Shown in pieces: positions 1 through 7,408 of a stretch of 24,951 nt of DNA. A model generated the notes under the pieces. That model saw nothing but the letters and a program-made list of their open reading frames with translations, had not been told where the DNA came from and did no database searches. The translations under genes and the position numbers were made by a program. Source of the DNA: JBMNNU01 sp050942695 (GTDB taxonomy: Bacteria > Chloroflexota > UBA6077); the NCBI GenBank assembly GCA_050942695.1, contig JBMNNU010000008.1, forward strand, positions 1-24,951, written 5' to 3'. The first letter of the stretch is position 1. Every line of letters begins with the position of its first letter.

Positions 1-1
1 C

Positions 2-1990
2 CTATTTAGCTCGATCGCCTGCTCAAGCAAACCCTCTCCTTATTCAGCTTTTGAGCCATTCCTTAAGGCTTGGGAGGAGGGGCGCTATGGCGATATGTAC
101 GATCTCCTATCCAGTAAAGCCCAGGAAAGCATCTCGCGAGAGCAATTTATCCAGCGCTACCAGGCCATCACCGAGGGCAGCACGATACTTGCCGTGAAGC
201 CCTCATTCGTTAAGGATGAGAAGCTGGAGAAGGTGGATAACGCCGTCGTTTTACCCTTCAACGTCGTGATGTCGACCGCGCGCCTAGGGGAGATCAGCGA
301 GGCTAACCTGATGTCGCTGGTATACGAGGGCGACAGGTGGCGGGTCGAATGGTCTCCATCTTTAATCTTCAAAGATCTTTCGGGGGATAATCGCATCCTC
401 TTCGAGCCTGAGGAGCCACTTCGAGGTTCAATCTTCGATAGGAAAGGGCGCCCACTGGCTACGAAAGGCAAGATTGTATCTATCGGGGTGGTGCCGGAAC
501 AGATCGAGGATGAGGCGCATTTGCTCTCTTCTCTGGAACAGCATCTAGGGATATCCCCCGACGTAGCGAAAGCCGCTTACCAGAACGCCCAGCCCGATTG
601 GTTCGTTCCGCTGCTGGACCTCGCGGTACAGGATGCGGAAGCCCTGCGCTCGAAGCTGGAGGAAGTCCCCGGCATGCTATTCCGGGAGAAGGCAGCGCGA
701 GTCTACCCTCACGGCTCGACGGCAGCCCATATAGTTGGCTACCTGGGGAGAATCACAGCAGATGAGTATGAGACCTTGAAACTCAAAGGGTATAGCGAAG
801 ATGACCTGATAGGCAGGGCAGGTATCGAGGCCTGGGGCGAGAGCGTTTTGGCCGGGGAGAAGGGGGGGAAGCTGAGTGTGGTTACCCCCGATGGCCAGTT
901 GGTGAAGGTGATCGCTCATAAGGCTGCTAAAGATGGAAAAGATATCTACCTGACTATCGACCTGGATCTCCAAAAGCTGGCCGAGGAGTCGTTGGGACCC
1001 CAGGGAGGGAGTGTGGTGATGATGGATGTCCAGAGCAACGGTATCCTCGCCATGGCCTCTTACCCGCGCTTTGACCCCAACAAGTTCATAACCGGCTTTT
1101 CGGATGCCGAGTGGAAGCAGTTGAACGAGGATGAGCTACACCCTTTCCAGAACCGGCCCCTGTCCAGTGCCTATCCGGTCGGCTCGGTATTCAAGGTGAT
1201 CACCATGTCGGCGGGGTTGGAGAAGGGCGGTTTTACCCCAAGTAGCGCCTTCGATTGCAACGGTCGATGGCAGGTGCCGGGCAGCAACATAGTGATGGGC
1301 GACTGGCTGCCGCAAGGGCACGGCCACCTGGATCTCTACCAGGGATTGGTGCAATCCTGCAACATCGTGTTTTATGAGATAGCGAAGAAGATGCACTCGA
1401 TCGACCCAGACCTGATACCCGAGTTTGCGCGGGGGTTCGGATTCGGCCAGCCTACGGGATTGAATGCTCTATCTGAGGTGGCGGGGGTTGTGCCTGATCC
1501 CGCTTGGAAGCAGGCGAACCAGGGAGGCGATTGGTACATAGGAGATAGCGCCAACCTGGCCATCGGACAGGGTTTCTTCCTCGCTACCCCCTTACAGGTA
1601 GTAAACGCCTACGCGGCTATTGCACGGGGGGGCGCTCTGCAGACCCCCATCCTCGTAGCCAAACGAGGGGATGAAAGCTTCCAGAGTCAACCAAAGGGCA
1701 AGCTACCGGTATCGCCCGCAAACCTCGAGGTGATCCGGCGAGCGATGCGGGACGTAGTATCGGATCCGAACGGTACGGCTGTTTACGCTTTTCGAGGGTC
1801 GGGCATTTCTCTGGCTGCGAAAACCGGTTCCGCAGAGGCGGGCGGCCCCAACTCCCACGCCTGGTTCGCCTCCTACGCACCTTACGAGAACCCTCAGATC
1901 GCTATGGTGGTGATGGTGGAGGAGAAGGGTCACGGTTCCGAGTATGCGGCCCCGGTTGCCAGAAAGATATTAGATCAAATGTTCCGCTGA
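2..1990 (+). CDS. Class B penicillin-binding protein (MecA_N-type transpeptidase), 5' partial
   Basis: This is a peptidoglycan D,D-transpeptidase of the PBP2/PBP2a type that acts on the outer face of the membrane. Numbered from the first in-frame ATG at 95, the acyl-enzyme serine motif SVFK is S364-K367, the second motif SCN is 421-423 and KTG is 576-578. All three are intact, so the enzyme should be active. The N-terminal ~95 residues (FLKAWEEGRYGDMYDLL onwards) look like the NTF2-like MecA_N domain, followed by a PBP dimerisation domain near 100-290. The frame stays open from 95 to the window edge, and the MecA_N domain begins before the ATG, so the true start lies outside the window. The residues just upstream read LFSSIAC, which resembles a lipobox and may mean a lipid-anchored protein. 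The product is clear; the exact PBP subclass is not. Confidence 0.9.
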   Translation, partial: LFSSIACSSKPSPYSAFEPFLKAWEEGRYGDMYDLLSSKAQESISREQFIQRYQAITEGSTILAVKPSFVKDEKLEKVDNAVVLPFNVVMSTARLGEISEANLMSLVYEGDRWRVEWSPSLIFKDLSGDNRILFEPEEPLRGSIFDRKGRPLATKGKIVSIGVVPEQIEDEAHLLSSLEQHLGISPDVAKAAYQNAQPDWFVPLLDLAVQDAEALRSKLEEVPGMLFREKAARVYPHGSTAAHIVGYLGRITADEYETLKLKGYSEDDLIGRAGIEAWGESVLAGEKGGKLSVVTPDGQLVKVIAHKAAKDGKDIYLTIDLDLQKLAEESLGPQGGSVVMMDVQSNGILAMASYPRFDPNKFITGFSDAEWKQLNEDELHPFQNRPLSSAYPVGSVFKVITMSAGLEKGGFTPSSAFDCNGRWQVPGSNIVMGDWLPQGHGHLDLYQGLVQSCNIVFYEIAKKMHSIDPDLIPEFARGFGFGQPTGLNALSEVAGVVPDPAWKQANQGGDWYIGDSANLAIGQGFFLATPLQVVNAYAAIARGGALQTPILVAKRGDESFQSQPKGKLPVSPANLEVIRRAMRDVVSDPNGTAVYAFRGSGISLAAKTGSAEAGGPNSHAWFASYAPYENPQIAMVVMVEEKGHGSEYAAPVARKILDQMFR

Positions 1991-2323
1991 CACAGCGGTG
2001 AAGCTGCCTGGCTGGAGCGCGGGTATATGCCCGCTAGGAGCATGTAGAGTGGATTTTCGCCCTGCATAACGCTAAGGGATGGTTCACACAAACAGTCAGT
2101 TCGTGTAACAGTCCAATGCTGTAACGCCGGGGCTCGTCCCCGACGAGGTACCACATCAGGCACAAGGCCTGGCGCTATATTGTGACTCGTGCCGTGGACC
2201 ATGTCCGGAGTAACCGATTTAGCGCACGGGTCTTGCTTATTTGGCAGCAAGATGAGTAACGATGCTGCCTTTCCAGACGGGCGTATCTCACAAATCGGGT
2301 ATTATGTATAGGTATGCAAATTA
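1991..2323. other. Intergenic region with MITE-like repeat and small hairpins
   Basis: No credible gene lies here. The stretch holds a small GC hairpin just after the PBP stop (GCGGG/CCCGC near 2020-2035, no T-tract), one full copy of an ATGGTTCAC-ended repeat (2079-2202), and two mutually exclusive stems. These are CTTGCT (2232-2237) with AGCAAG (2246-2251), and GGCAGC (2243-2248) with GCTGCC (2264-2269) followed by TTT. A possible -10 (TATTAT, 2300-2305) precedes the next gene, but no matching -35 is seen. Confidence 0.6.
2079..2202 (+). repeat. MITE-like dispersed repeat, copy 1 (complete)
   Basis: A 124-bp element that starts ATGGTTCAC and ends GTGGACCAT, i.e. imperfect 9-bp terminal inverted repeats (8 of 9). 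The last 102 bp match copy 2 at 5190-5291 without gaps, with six differences by eye, all transitions. The first 60 bp match copy 3 at 22830-22889 in inverted orientation. It contains two internal stems, CGGGG/CCCCG around CTCGT and CAGGC/GCCTG around ACAAG. It encodes nothing, so if mobile it would need an outside transposase. No target-site duplication is obvious. Confidence 0.85.
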
Positions 2324-3346
2324 ATGGGTGAGGATCAGACAAGGGCCGAGGGGCATGAGATGCTGGAGCCGAAAACCGAGAGACAAGAATCGAGTAATCA
2401 GGATGAGCGCTCGGTAATTAACGCTCATAGCTTGATGCCTGTGGCCAGCACGCGCTATCCCAAGAGGAGGCGACGACGCAGATCCCCTGGCTTCGTTCAC
2501 CCCAGCGAGGAGGAGTTCGCTCGAATCCTGGACTTCTACCATATCGAGTGGGTCTACGAACCCCGGTCTTTCCCACTTAGGTGGGATGGGGATCGGGCTA
2601 CAGAGATGTTTACCCCCGATTTCTACCTTCCGGCGCTTAACCTGTACGTCGAGCTGACGACGATGAAGCAGAGCTTGGTTACCCGTAAAAATCGGAAGCT
2701 GAGGCGGCTCCGAGAGCTGTATCCCGATGTCAACATAAGGCTGCTCTACAGGAGAGATTACCTGAGCTTGCTGGCCAAGTATGGTTACCGGGCTATCACC
2801 CCCACCACCTTAGATGATATCGACCATATTTTGCTGAGTGCGAATGAAATCCAGAAGAGGATCCGGGAGTTGGCGAGTGAGATATCTCGGGATTACGCCG
2901 GCCAAGAGGTCCAGCTGGTGGGTATCCTTAAGGGTGTAGCGTTCTTCATGACCGATCTGATGAGGTTGCTGGAGATACCGGTATCCACCGACTACATGTT
3001 CATCACCAAGTATAAGAGCAATGGCGTTGACTCGGATGCGGTGCGAATACTGAAGGACATGGATCATCCGATCAAGGGGTGCCACGTGCTGCTCGTCGAG
3101 GACATCGTGGACACCGGCATAACCTTGAGATACATACTCAACTACCTTCGAGTGCGGAAGCCGGCTAGCCTCAAGGTTTGCACTCTTCTTGACAGGCGGG
3201 CGCGGCGGTTGGTGGAACAGCCGCTGGACTACGTCGGCTTCGAGATACCGGATGAATATGTGGTGGGATATGGGTTGGACTATCGTGAGCTGTACCGCAA
3301 CCTGCCCTACATCTGCGTACTCAAACCTGAGGCGTATCAACAATAG
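2324..3346 (+). CDS. PD-(D/E)XK-like nuclease domain fused to hypoxanthine phosphoribosyltransferase
   Basis: The C-terminal half (about 165-340) is a purine phosphoribosyltransferase of the HPRT type, which joins hypoxanthine/guanine to PRPP. It shows the pyrophosphate loop ILKG (201-204), the PRPP motif VLLVEDIVDTG (255-265), LLDRR (288-292) and VGYGLDYRELYRNLPYI (314-330), close to ordinary HPRT. Ordinary HPRT is about 180 residues, so roughly 160 are extra. That part has an arginine run (R48-R53) and then a fold pattern like PD-(D/E)XK nucleases: E62-E64, PDFYLP with D99, and E110 in YVELTTMK. The usual lysine two residues after the glutamate is T112; K115 could substitute, or the nuclease could be dead. 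The start at 2324 has no clear ribosome site. ATG 2360 follows GAGGGG with better spacing and would remove only 12 residues. A terminator follows at 3381. HPRT activity is likely; the role of the fused domain is unknown. Confidence 0.82.
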   Translation: MGEDQTRAEGHEMLEPKTERQESSNQDERSVINAHSLMPVASTRYPKRRRRRRSPGFVHPSEEEFARILDFYHIEWVYEPRSFPLRWDGDRATEMFTPDFYLPALNLYVELTTMKQSLVTRKNRKLRRLRELYPDVNIRLLYRRDYLSLLAKYGYRAITPTTLDDIDHILLSANEIQKRIRELASEISRDYAGQEVQLVGILKGVAFFMTDLMRLLEIPVSTDYMFITKYKSNGVDSDAVRILKDMDHPIKGCHVLLVEDIVDTGITLRYILNYLRVRKPASLKVCTLLDRRARRLVEQPLDYVGFEIPDEYVVGYGLDYRELYRNLPYICVLKPEAYQQ

Positions 3347-3380
3347 GGTGAACAGCAAGCTGCTCTAGTATATAGGGGTA

Positions 3381-3406
3381 GGGGCGCGAATAGCGCCCCC
3401 TATTTT
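3381..3406 (+). terminator. Rho-independent terminator after the HPRT fusion gene
   Basis: A perfect 7-bp GC stem, GGGGCGC (3381-3387) with GCGCCCC (3393-3399), has a five-base GAATA loop and is followed by CTATTTT. It lies 35 bp after the HPRT stop. The stop codon of the convergent glycosyltransferase gene (3400-3402) falls in the tail, so the two genes end on the same short segment. Confidence 0.75.
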
Positions 3407-4950
3407 GGTGTCGGTAAAAAGTGCCCCCTTGGACGCTTTCCTATGCTGTAGGAAGTGGAGGTCTTTAACCCTGCCAAGGTCGTAAAGATTGGGATGTATA
3501 CGCTGAACACCAACCAGAATAGGAGGAGTTCCTTCGCTCTCTGGCCTGGTTCCCTTTTCCCCAGAACGAACTGTTCGGTGCCTAGCATTACCCAGAAGAC
3601 CACCAGCCCCAGGGCGCTGACGATCGACAGGGCTACACCTACCAGCAGTCTCAGAAAGCCGGGGTCTATGCTCATCTGGCTAGGATCCGCAAGGATGGTG
3701 GCGACGAAGACCCCGTAACCTGGCATCACCGTCAAGGTGTCCCTCTCCAATCCGTTCAAGAAGCGCCTGAAGGTGAGCCAGGCATAACCTTTGGTGACGG
3801 CTTCCACGAACTCATCCAAAGGCCCCTCTCGCCAACGGGCGCTCTGCCGGAAGAGCGCGACCCCACTACGCCAGTAGGCTCGGATTTTCTCCTTCCAATC
3901 ATGCTGGACGCCCATAATCATAACCGGATATACCCACAAAGGCACCTGCAATCCAATTACCTTAAATTTGCGCCCATATTTCATCCGGAATCGCAGCTCG
4001 ATCCCGGAATCCTGGCTGTGGGAATTGGTAGGCCAGTATCCTACGCTGTGTATCGTTGCCAAGCTCGCTGCGGCACCTGTGAAGGCGATCTCCGGCTTCC
4101 GAATCCATCCAAGGGTTAAAACCGATACGCCAATAGCGGACAACCGGCTGTGTAGGGGGGCCTTCCAGTAGTCGATAGTGAACAGCACCACCGGTTGGTA
4201 GGCGTGTAGGTCGCGATTCCGGTCGCTTACATAGTGATAGACGAGACAGGGCAGGTACTGGGGGTGAAACAGGGTATCGGCATCGAAATCGGCGATTATC
4301 CACTCTCGCGGCGAGATGCCATCCCGTAAGGCCTCTCGGTAGAGCGCTCTCCCTACATAGTTCATAGCGGTTGAGGGGCCCGGAAGGGTATTAGGCTCCT
4401 CGGGGTGTCGGATTTGCCGAACAACCAGCCGGCCTGCAAATTCCTCCGCAAGCCGGTCCACTATTGGAGGAGTATAGGGATCATCCTCCTCCGTGGCGAA
4501 GAGCACCTCCACGTTTTTTAACAGTCCTCGTTCGTTAGGCCAATCGGATGCGCAGATAGATTCCAATGTGGCCCGCAACATATTGGCGTTTCGCTCTCGA
4601 TAAGCACGGATCAGCAGGGTGATACGACAGCGTCGCCAATCTAGATTCTCCTTTTCATTCAGCCCTTCCAGCTTTGCCAGCCAGCTTTCATCCCAGCTTT
4701 TCAGCATTCGCCGTCGGGTCAGCAACGCCCTTGGGCCGTAGAGAGATGTCCTTATTGAAAAATAGATGGTGGCGGCAACCACCAGGCCGAGACCCATGGT
4801 TGGAGAGATGGGTGTCAACCAGATGGGAGCGAGGACTATCAACCAGCTCAGTACCCCCGGCACACGTTCCCATATTCGTTCGGCAGTATTGGAAGCATCT
4901 GTAGTGTAAGCCTGCGCGGCTTTCAATTGGCCAAGCCTGTCCCTTAGCAT
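3400..4950 (-). CDS. Membrane-bound family 2 glycosyltransferase
   Basis: A processive-looking GT-2 enzyme that should move a sugar from a nucleotide donor at the cytoplasmic face of the membrane. Two hydrophobic segments lie near 33-66, a GT-A catalytic domain at about 105-375, and two more membrane segments near 433-456 and 475-495. Visible motifs are LLIRAYRERN at the start of the fold, DFDAD (221-225) as the metal-binding DxD, SQDSGIELRFRM (312-323) in the position of the acceptor-side acidic motif, and a terminal RQSARW (368-373) like the Q/RxxRW of cellulose-synthase-type enzymes. The ATG at 4950 is preferred over an in-frame TTG at 4962 because GGAG sits six bases before it. It stands alone on the minus strand, so neighbours give no hint of the product polymer or lipid. 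Confidence 0.82.
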   Translation of the reverse strand: MLRDRLGQLKAAQAYTTDASNTAERIWERVPGVLSWLIVLAPIWLTPISPTMGLGLVVAATIYFSIRTSLYGPRALLTRRRMLKSWDESWLAKLEGLNEKENLDWRRCRITLLIRAYRERNANMLRATLESICASDWPNERGLLKNVEVLFATEEDDPYTPPIVDRLAEEFAGRLVVRQIRHPEEPNTLPGPSTAMNYVGRALYREALRDGISPREWIIADFDADTLFHPQYLPCLVYHYVSDRNRDLHAYQPVVLFTIDYWKAPLHSRLSAIGVSVLTLGWIRKPEIAFTGAAASLATIHSVGYWPTNSHSQDSGIELRFRMKYGRKFKVIGLQVPLWVYPVMIMGVQHDWKEKIRAYWRSGVALFRQSARWREGPLDEFVEAVTKGYAWLTFRRFLNGLERDTLTVMPGYGVFVATILADPSQMSIDPGFLRLLVGVALSIVSALGLVVFWVMLGTEQFVLGKREPGQRAKELLLFWLVFSVYIPIFTTLAGLKTSTSYSIGKRPRGHFLPTPK

Positions 4951-5189
4951 TGCGCACTCCAACAGTTCCGTTTAGGGGTTATCCTGGAATAGATCCGGCC
5001 TGGATCTCCAGCGCTTTCACCCTGTCGGTTTGCCGGGTGCTGAAGGGGCAGTGGTTTTTTGACCTGTGTTTGTTGAACCCTGCACCGTAGGGTGTTCGTT
5101 CCAAATCGTGGATACGAACGAGCCATAGCGCAGATTAAAGGGGGGCAAGAAATATGCCAATTTGCTAAAGAGCGAGCATTGTAGCCAGA

Positions 5190-5291
5190 TCGTGTAACAG
5201 TCCAATGCTGTAGCGTCGGGGCTCGTCCCCGACGAGGTACCACGTCAGACACAAGGCCTGACGCTATATTGTGACTCGTGCCGTGAACCAT
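5190..5291 (+). repeat. MITE-like dispersed repeat, copy 2 (left end missing)
   Basis: Matches positions 2101-2202 over 102 bp without indels, with six differences, all transitions. It ends in GTGAACCAT. The left terminal ATGGTTCAC is absent and the match begins abruptly at TCGTGTAACAG. The internal stem is perfect here over 7 bp (GTCGGGG/CCCCGAC), one pair better than in copy 1. Confidence 0.85.
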
Positions 5292-5298
5292 GCCTAAG

Positions 5299-5323
5299 AG
5301 CGCGGCGCTAAAGCGACCGCGCT
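5299..5323. other. Strong hairpin abutting repeat copy 2
   Basis: AGCGCGG (5299-5305) pairs with CCGCGCT (5317-5323), and inside it CGCT pairs with AGCG across a two-base AA turn with one bulged A, giving about 11 paired bases. There is no T-tract on either strand. It could be a transcript-end structure, another palindromic repeat unit, or part of a regulatory region. Confidence 0.5.
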
Positions 5324-5375
5324 GAGAAGACGAAGCCCTGCGGGCTCTCGGACTTAGTCTGAAACCCCCGGTGCA

Positions 5376-5384
5376 TGCTATCAT
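5376..5384 (+). promoter_or_regulatory. Extended -10 promoter box for the YchF-type gene
   Basis: TGCTATCAT is an extended -10 (TGnTATnnT) with five of six matches to TATAAT. Transcription would begin near 5391, about 22 bases before the chosen GTG start. That also argues against the upstream GTG at 5371. No good -35 is visible, as is common for extended -10 promoters. Confidence 0.45.
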
Positions 5385-5412
5385 TGAAGGCAGCACATCA
5401 GGGGGTATAGTA

Positions 5413-6513
5413 GTGCAGACTGCCATCATAGGCTTGCCCAAATCGGGCAAAACCACAGTTTTCAACGCTCTCACCGGAGCTCGCGCCAAGACCGGCGCAT
5501 ATAGCGTTACTACCGAGGCCAACGTCGCCGTGGTGCAGGTGCCTGACCCTCGCCTGGGGGAGTTGGCCAAAATCTTCAAGCCCAAGAAGGTGGTGCACGC
5601 TGTCGTCGAGTATGTGGACGCCGGCGGTGTAGTAAAGGGTGGTGCGAAAAGCGAGGGGATTAGCGGCCAGTTACTCAACCAGATAAGCAAAGCAGACGCC
5701 TTGCTGGAGGTGGTAAGGGTTTTCGAAGACGAATCGCTTCCACATCCCGAGGGCTCTGTAAATCCAGCCCGAGACGTGGCGACAATGGATCTGGAGTTGG
5801 CCTTCTCTGACCTGTCGATCATCGAGCGGCGATTGGAGCGACTGAAGGAATCGGTGCACAAGGTGAAACCTCAGGAGAGGGAGGCCGGAGAGCGGGAGTT
5901 TGAGCTGCTCACTCGCATCAAGGGTGAGCTCGAGAAGGAGATCCCTCTTCGAGCCCAGCAGCTTTCTGAGGATGAGAAGCTGGCTATCCGAGCTTTCCAG
6001 TTTCTCAGCGAAAAGCCGCTGCTGATCGTTCTGAACCTGGGAGAAAACCAGATGGAGCGGGCAGCGGAGATTCAGGCCGAGGTAAGCCGGGGGTACGATG
6101 TCCCCAATACGGCTTTCACGACCCTGTGTGGGCAGGTGGAGGCAGAGGTAGCCGAACTGCCGCCAGAGGAGAAGGAGCAGTTTCTGGAGGCTATGGGGAT
6201 CGAGGAGCCTGGGATCAACCGTGTGATCGATAACACCTACCAGTTGCTCGACTACGTCTCTTTCCTGACGGTTGGCTCAGACGAGGTGAGGGCCTGGACG
6301 GTTCGGCGCAGTACCCCAGCGCAAAAAGCGGCGGGGGTCATCCACTCCGACCTGGAGCGGGGCTTCATCCGGGCCGAGGTTGTGAAGTACGACGACCTCA
6401 TGTCTGTGGGCGGCAGCATGGCTGAAGCCCGCAAACGGGGCCTCTTGCGCCTGGAGGGGAAAACCTACCCTGTTCAGGATGGCGATATCATGCACATTCT
6501 CTTCAACGTGTAG
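5413..6513 (+). CDS. ychF: YchF/OLA1-type P-loop NTPase
   Basis: A ribosome-associated Obg-like NTPase of the YchF type, expected in the cytoplasm. Starting at GTG 5413 gives 366 residues, the usual family length. A GGGGG tract sits about eight bases upstream, and the protein then begins MQTAIIGLPKSGKTT as family members do. The P-loop is GLPKSGKTT (7-15), where the common form is GLPNVGKST. The NKxD equivalent is N208-L-G-E211, the NxxE form typical of YchF, which favours ATP. The C-terminal TGS-like YchF domain is well conserved (VIHSDLERGFIRAEVVKYDD, then QDGDIMHILFNV at the end). The middle, around DAGGVVKGGAKSEG (69-82), departs from the classic DIAGLVKGASKGEG. The family is clear; the diverged P-loop suggests a distinct subgroup. 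Confidence 0.88.
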   Translation: MQTAIIGLPKSGKTTVFNALTGARAKTGAYSVTTEANVAVVQVPDPRLGELAKIFKPKKVVHAVVEYVDAGGVVKGGAKSEGISGQLLNQISKADALLEVVRVFEDESLPHPEGSVNPARDVATMDLELAFSDLSIIERRLERLKESVHKVKPQEREAGEREFELLTRIKGELEKEIPLRAQQLSEDEKLAIRAFQFLSEKPLLIVLNLGENQMERAAEIQAEVSRGYDVPNTAFTTLCGQVEAEVAELPPEEKEQFLEAMGIEEPGINRVIDNTYQLLDYVSFLTVGSDEVRAWTVRRSTPAQKAAGVIHSDLERGFIRAEVVKYDDLMSVGGSMAEARKRGLLRLEGKTYPVQDGDIMHILFNV

Positions 6514-6524
6514 TGCATTAGGGA

Positions 6525-6640
6525 CGGACCCCACCCCCTGCCCCTCCCCCACAGGGAGAGGGGAGAGGAGTGATGTCCGTATGGGGTGTCCCCAGACAAA
6601 ATATCTCCCTCTCCCTCTGGGAGAGGGTCGGGGTGAGGGT
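6525..6640. repeat. Purine/pyrimidine-skewed hairpin repeat
   Basis: Two tandem hairpins built from C/T-rich and G/A-rich arms. The first is CCCCTC (6541-6546) with GAGGGG (6558-6563), extended by CCC/GGG inside. The second is CCCTCTCCC (6607-6615) with GGGAGAGGG (6619-6627) and a three-base loop. This kind of gene-end repeat is found scattered in many bacterial genomes. It probably serves as the 3' end of the YchF-type transcript. Its right edge reaches to within nine bases of the next start codon. Confidence 0.7.
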
Positions 6641-6648
6641 AAAGAGCT

Positions 6649-7017
6649 ATGAAAAAAATCCAGATCAAAGCCGGCGATGTCGTAGCCACAGCAACCCTGA
6701 ACGATACCAAGACGGCTGAAGCCATTTGGGCTGCTTTACCAATCGAAGCACAGGCCAACACCTGGGGGGATGAAATCTATTTCTCCATCCCGGTGAAAAT
6801 GGGAACGGAGCGAGGGCAGTCGGTGGTGGAGCTGGGCGACCTGGGATATTGGGCACCCGGCACTGCTTTCTGCATCTTTTTCGGCCCCACACCAGCCAGC
6901 AGGGGGCAGGAGATCAGGCCTGCCAGCGAGGTTACTGTTTTCGGCAAGGTCGAGGGCGACCCGAAGCTGTTCAAATCAGTCCCCTCAGGCGCCAAAGTAA
7001 CTCTGACACGAAGCTAA
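6649..7017 (+). CDS. Cyclophilin-like small protein (PF04126 type)
   Basis: A 122-residue protein that resembles the Cyclophil_like family (TM1367 type), a beta-barrel related to cyclophilins without proven isomerase activity. Seen in the sequence: an opening IKAGDVVATATLNDTKTAEAIWAALP (8 onwards), a central TWGDEIYFSIPV, GDLGYWAPGTAFCIFFGPTP and a final FGKVEGDPKLFKSVPSGAKVTLT. These are the typical blocks of the family at the typical length. There is no signal peptide, so it is likely cytoplasmic. It has only a weak purine tract (AAAGAG) before its ATG and follows the hairpin repeat, so it may be partly read from the upstream gene. Its biological role is not known for the family. Confidence 0.72.
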   Translation: MKKIQIKAGDVVATATLNDTKTAEAIWAALPIEAQANTWGDEIYFSIPVKMGTERGQSVVELGDLGYWAPGTAFCIFFGPTPASRGQEIRPASEVTVFGKVEGDPKLFKSVPSGAKVTLTRS

Positions 7018-7097
7018 AGAGACACGGAGCGGGTCCAGGGCGCAGCACCTGGCGGGGCTTGGGGTGTCCCCAAAAATATATACTTATACCGCTCTGC

Positions 7098-7367
7098 TTA
7101 GTCGATTTCGACTTTAGTGGCGCGGCGTTGGGGCTGCTCATCGGCATCTATCCGGGCTAAGGCGATATCTATCAGGCTGCGCATAGCCAGCAACTGCTCC
7201 CGACTTGCAGCCTTCACGTGCTTCTTGAAGTCTCCTGGTATCAAGCCAGCCAGTTTCCCAGCCATTTTGTCCGGTGTTTTGCCCTGAACCCAAGAGAGAA
7301 CCTCTGCCGGGCCTTCCAGGTTTATCTTTATTGTGAGAGTTTTCCCCTCTTCGCTTTCGATTCTCAT
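7098..7367 (-). CDS. Small conserved-looking protein downstream of ArsA
   Basis: An 89-residue charged soluble protein of unknown function. It starts MRIESEEGKTLTIKIN, a short beta-like strand pair. The remainder is helical (residues about 20-75), with LSWVQGKTPDKMAGKLAGLIPGDF and a leucine/alanine-rich helix LLAMRSLIDIALARID. It lies 41 bases downstream of the ArsA-family gene on the same strand and has its own purine-rich ribosome site (GGTGGAAAG just before ATG 7367). It is therefore almost certainly in an operon with that ATPase and may be an accessory or effector. It has no cysteines, no membrane segment and no recognisable domain. Confidence that it is a real gene is fair. Confidence 0.65.
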   Translation of the reverse strand: MRIESEEGKTLTIKINLEGPAEVLSWVQGKTPDKMAGKLAGLIPGDFKKHVKAASREQLLAMRSLIDIALARIDADEQPQRRATKVEID

Positions 7368-7408
7368 CTTTCCACCCCACTTTCTCGGATGTAATCTTTC
7401 TTACTCAA

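Larger units (their letters stand above)
4951..5412. other. Divergent intergenic region with repeat copy 2 and hairpins
   Basis: Between the divergent glycosyltransferase and YchF-type genes. It holds no credible gene. From left to right it contains a 5' leader for the glycosyltransferase, repeat copy 2 (5190-5291), a strong hairpin (5299-5323), a smaller AGCCC/GGGCT stem around 5332-5345, and an extended -10 box for the next gene. Confidence 0.6.

Noticed and set aside
2810..3358. Minus-strand open frame (182 codons) opposite the HPRT domain
   Set aside because: The plus strand carries unmistakable HPRT motifs; the antisense translation has none.
4944..5861. Long minus-strand open frame (305 codons) across the YchF start and repeat copy 2
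   Set aside because: It runs through a noncoding repeat and antisense to a conserved gene, with a serine/threonine-rich translation typical of shadow frames.
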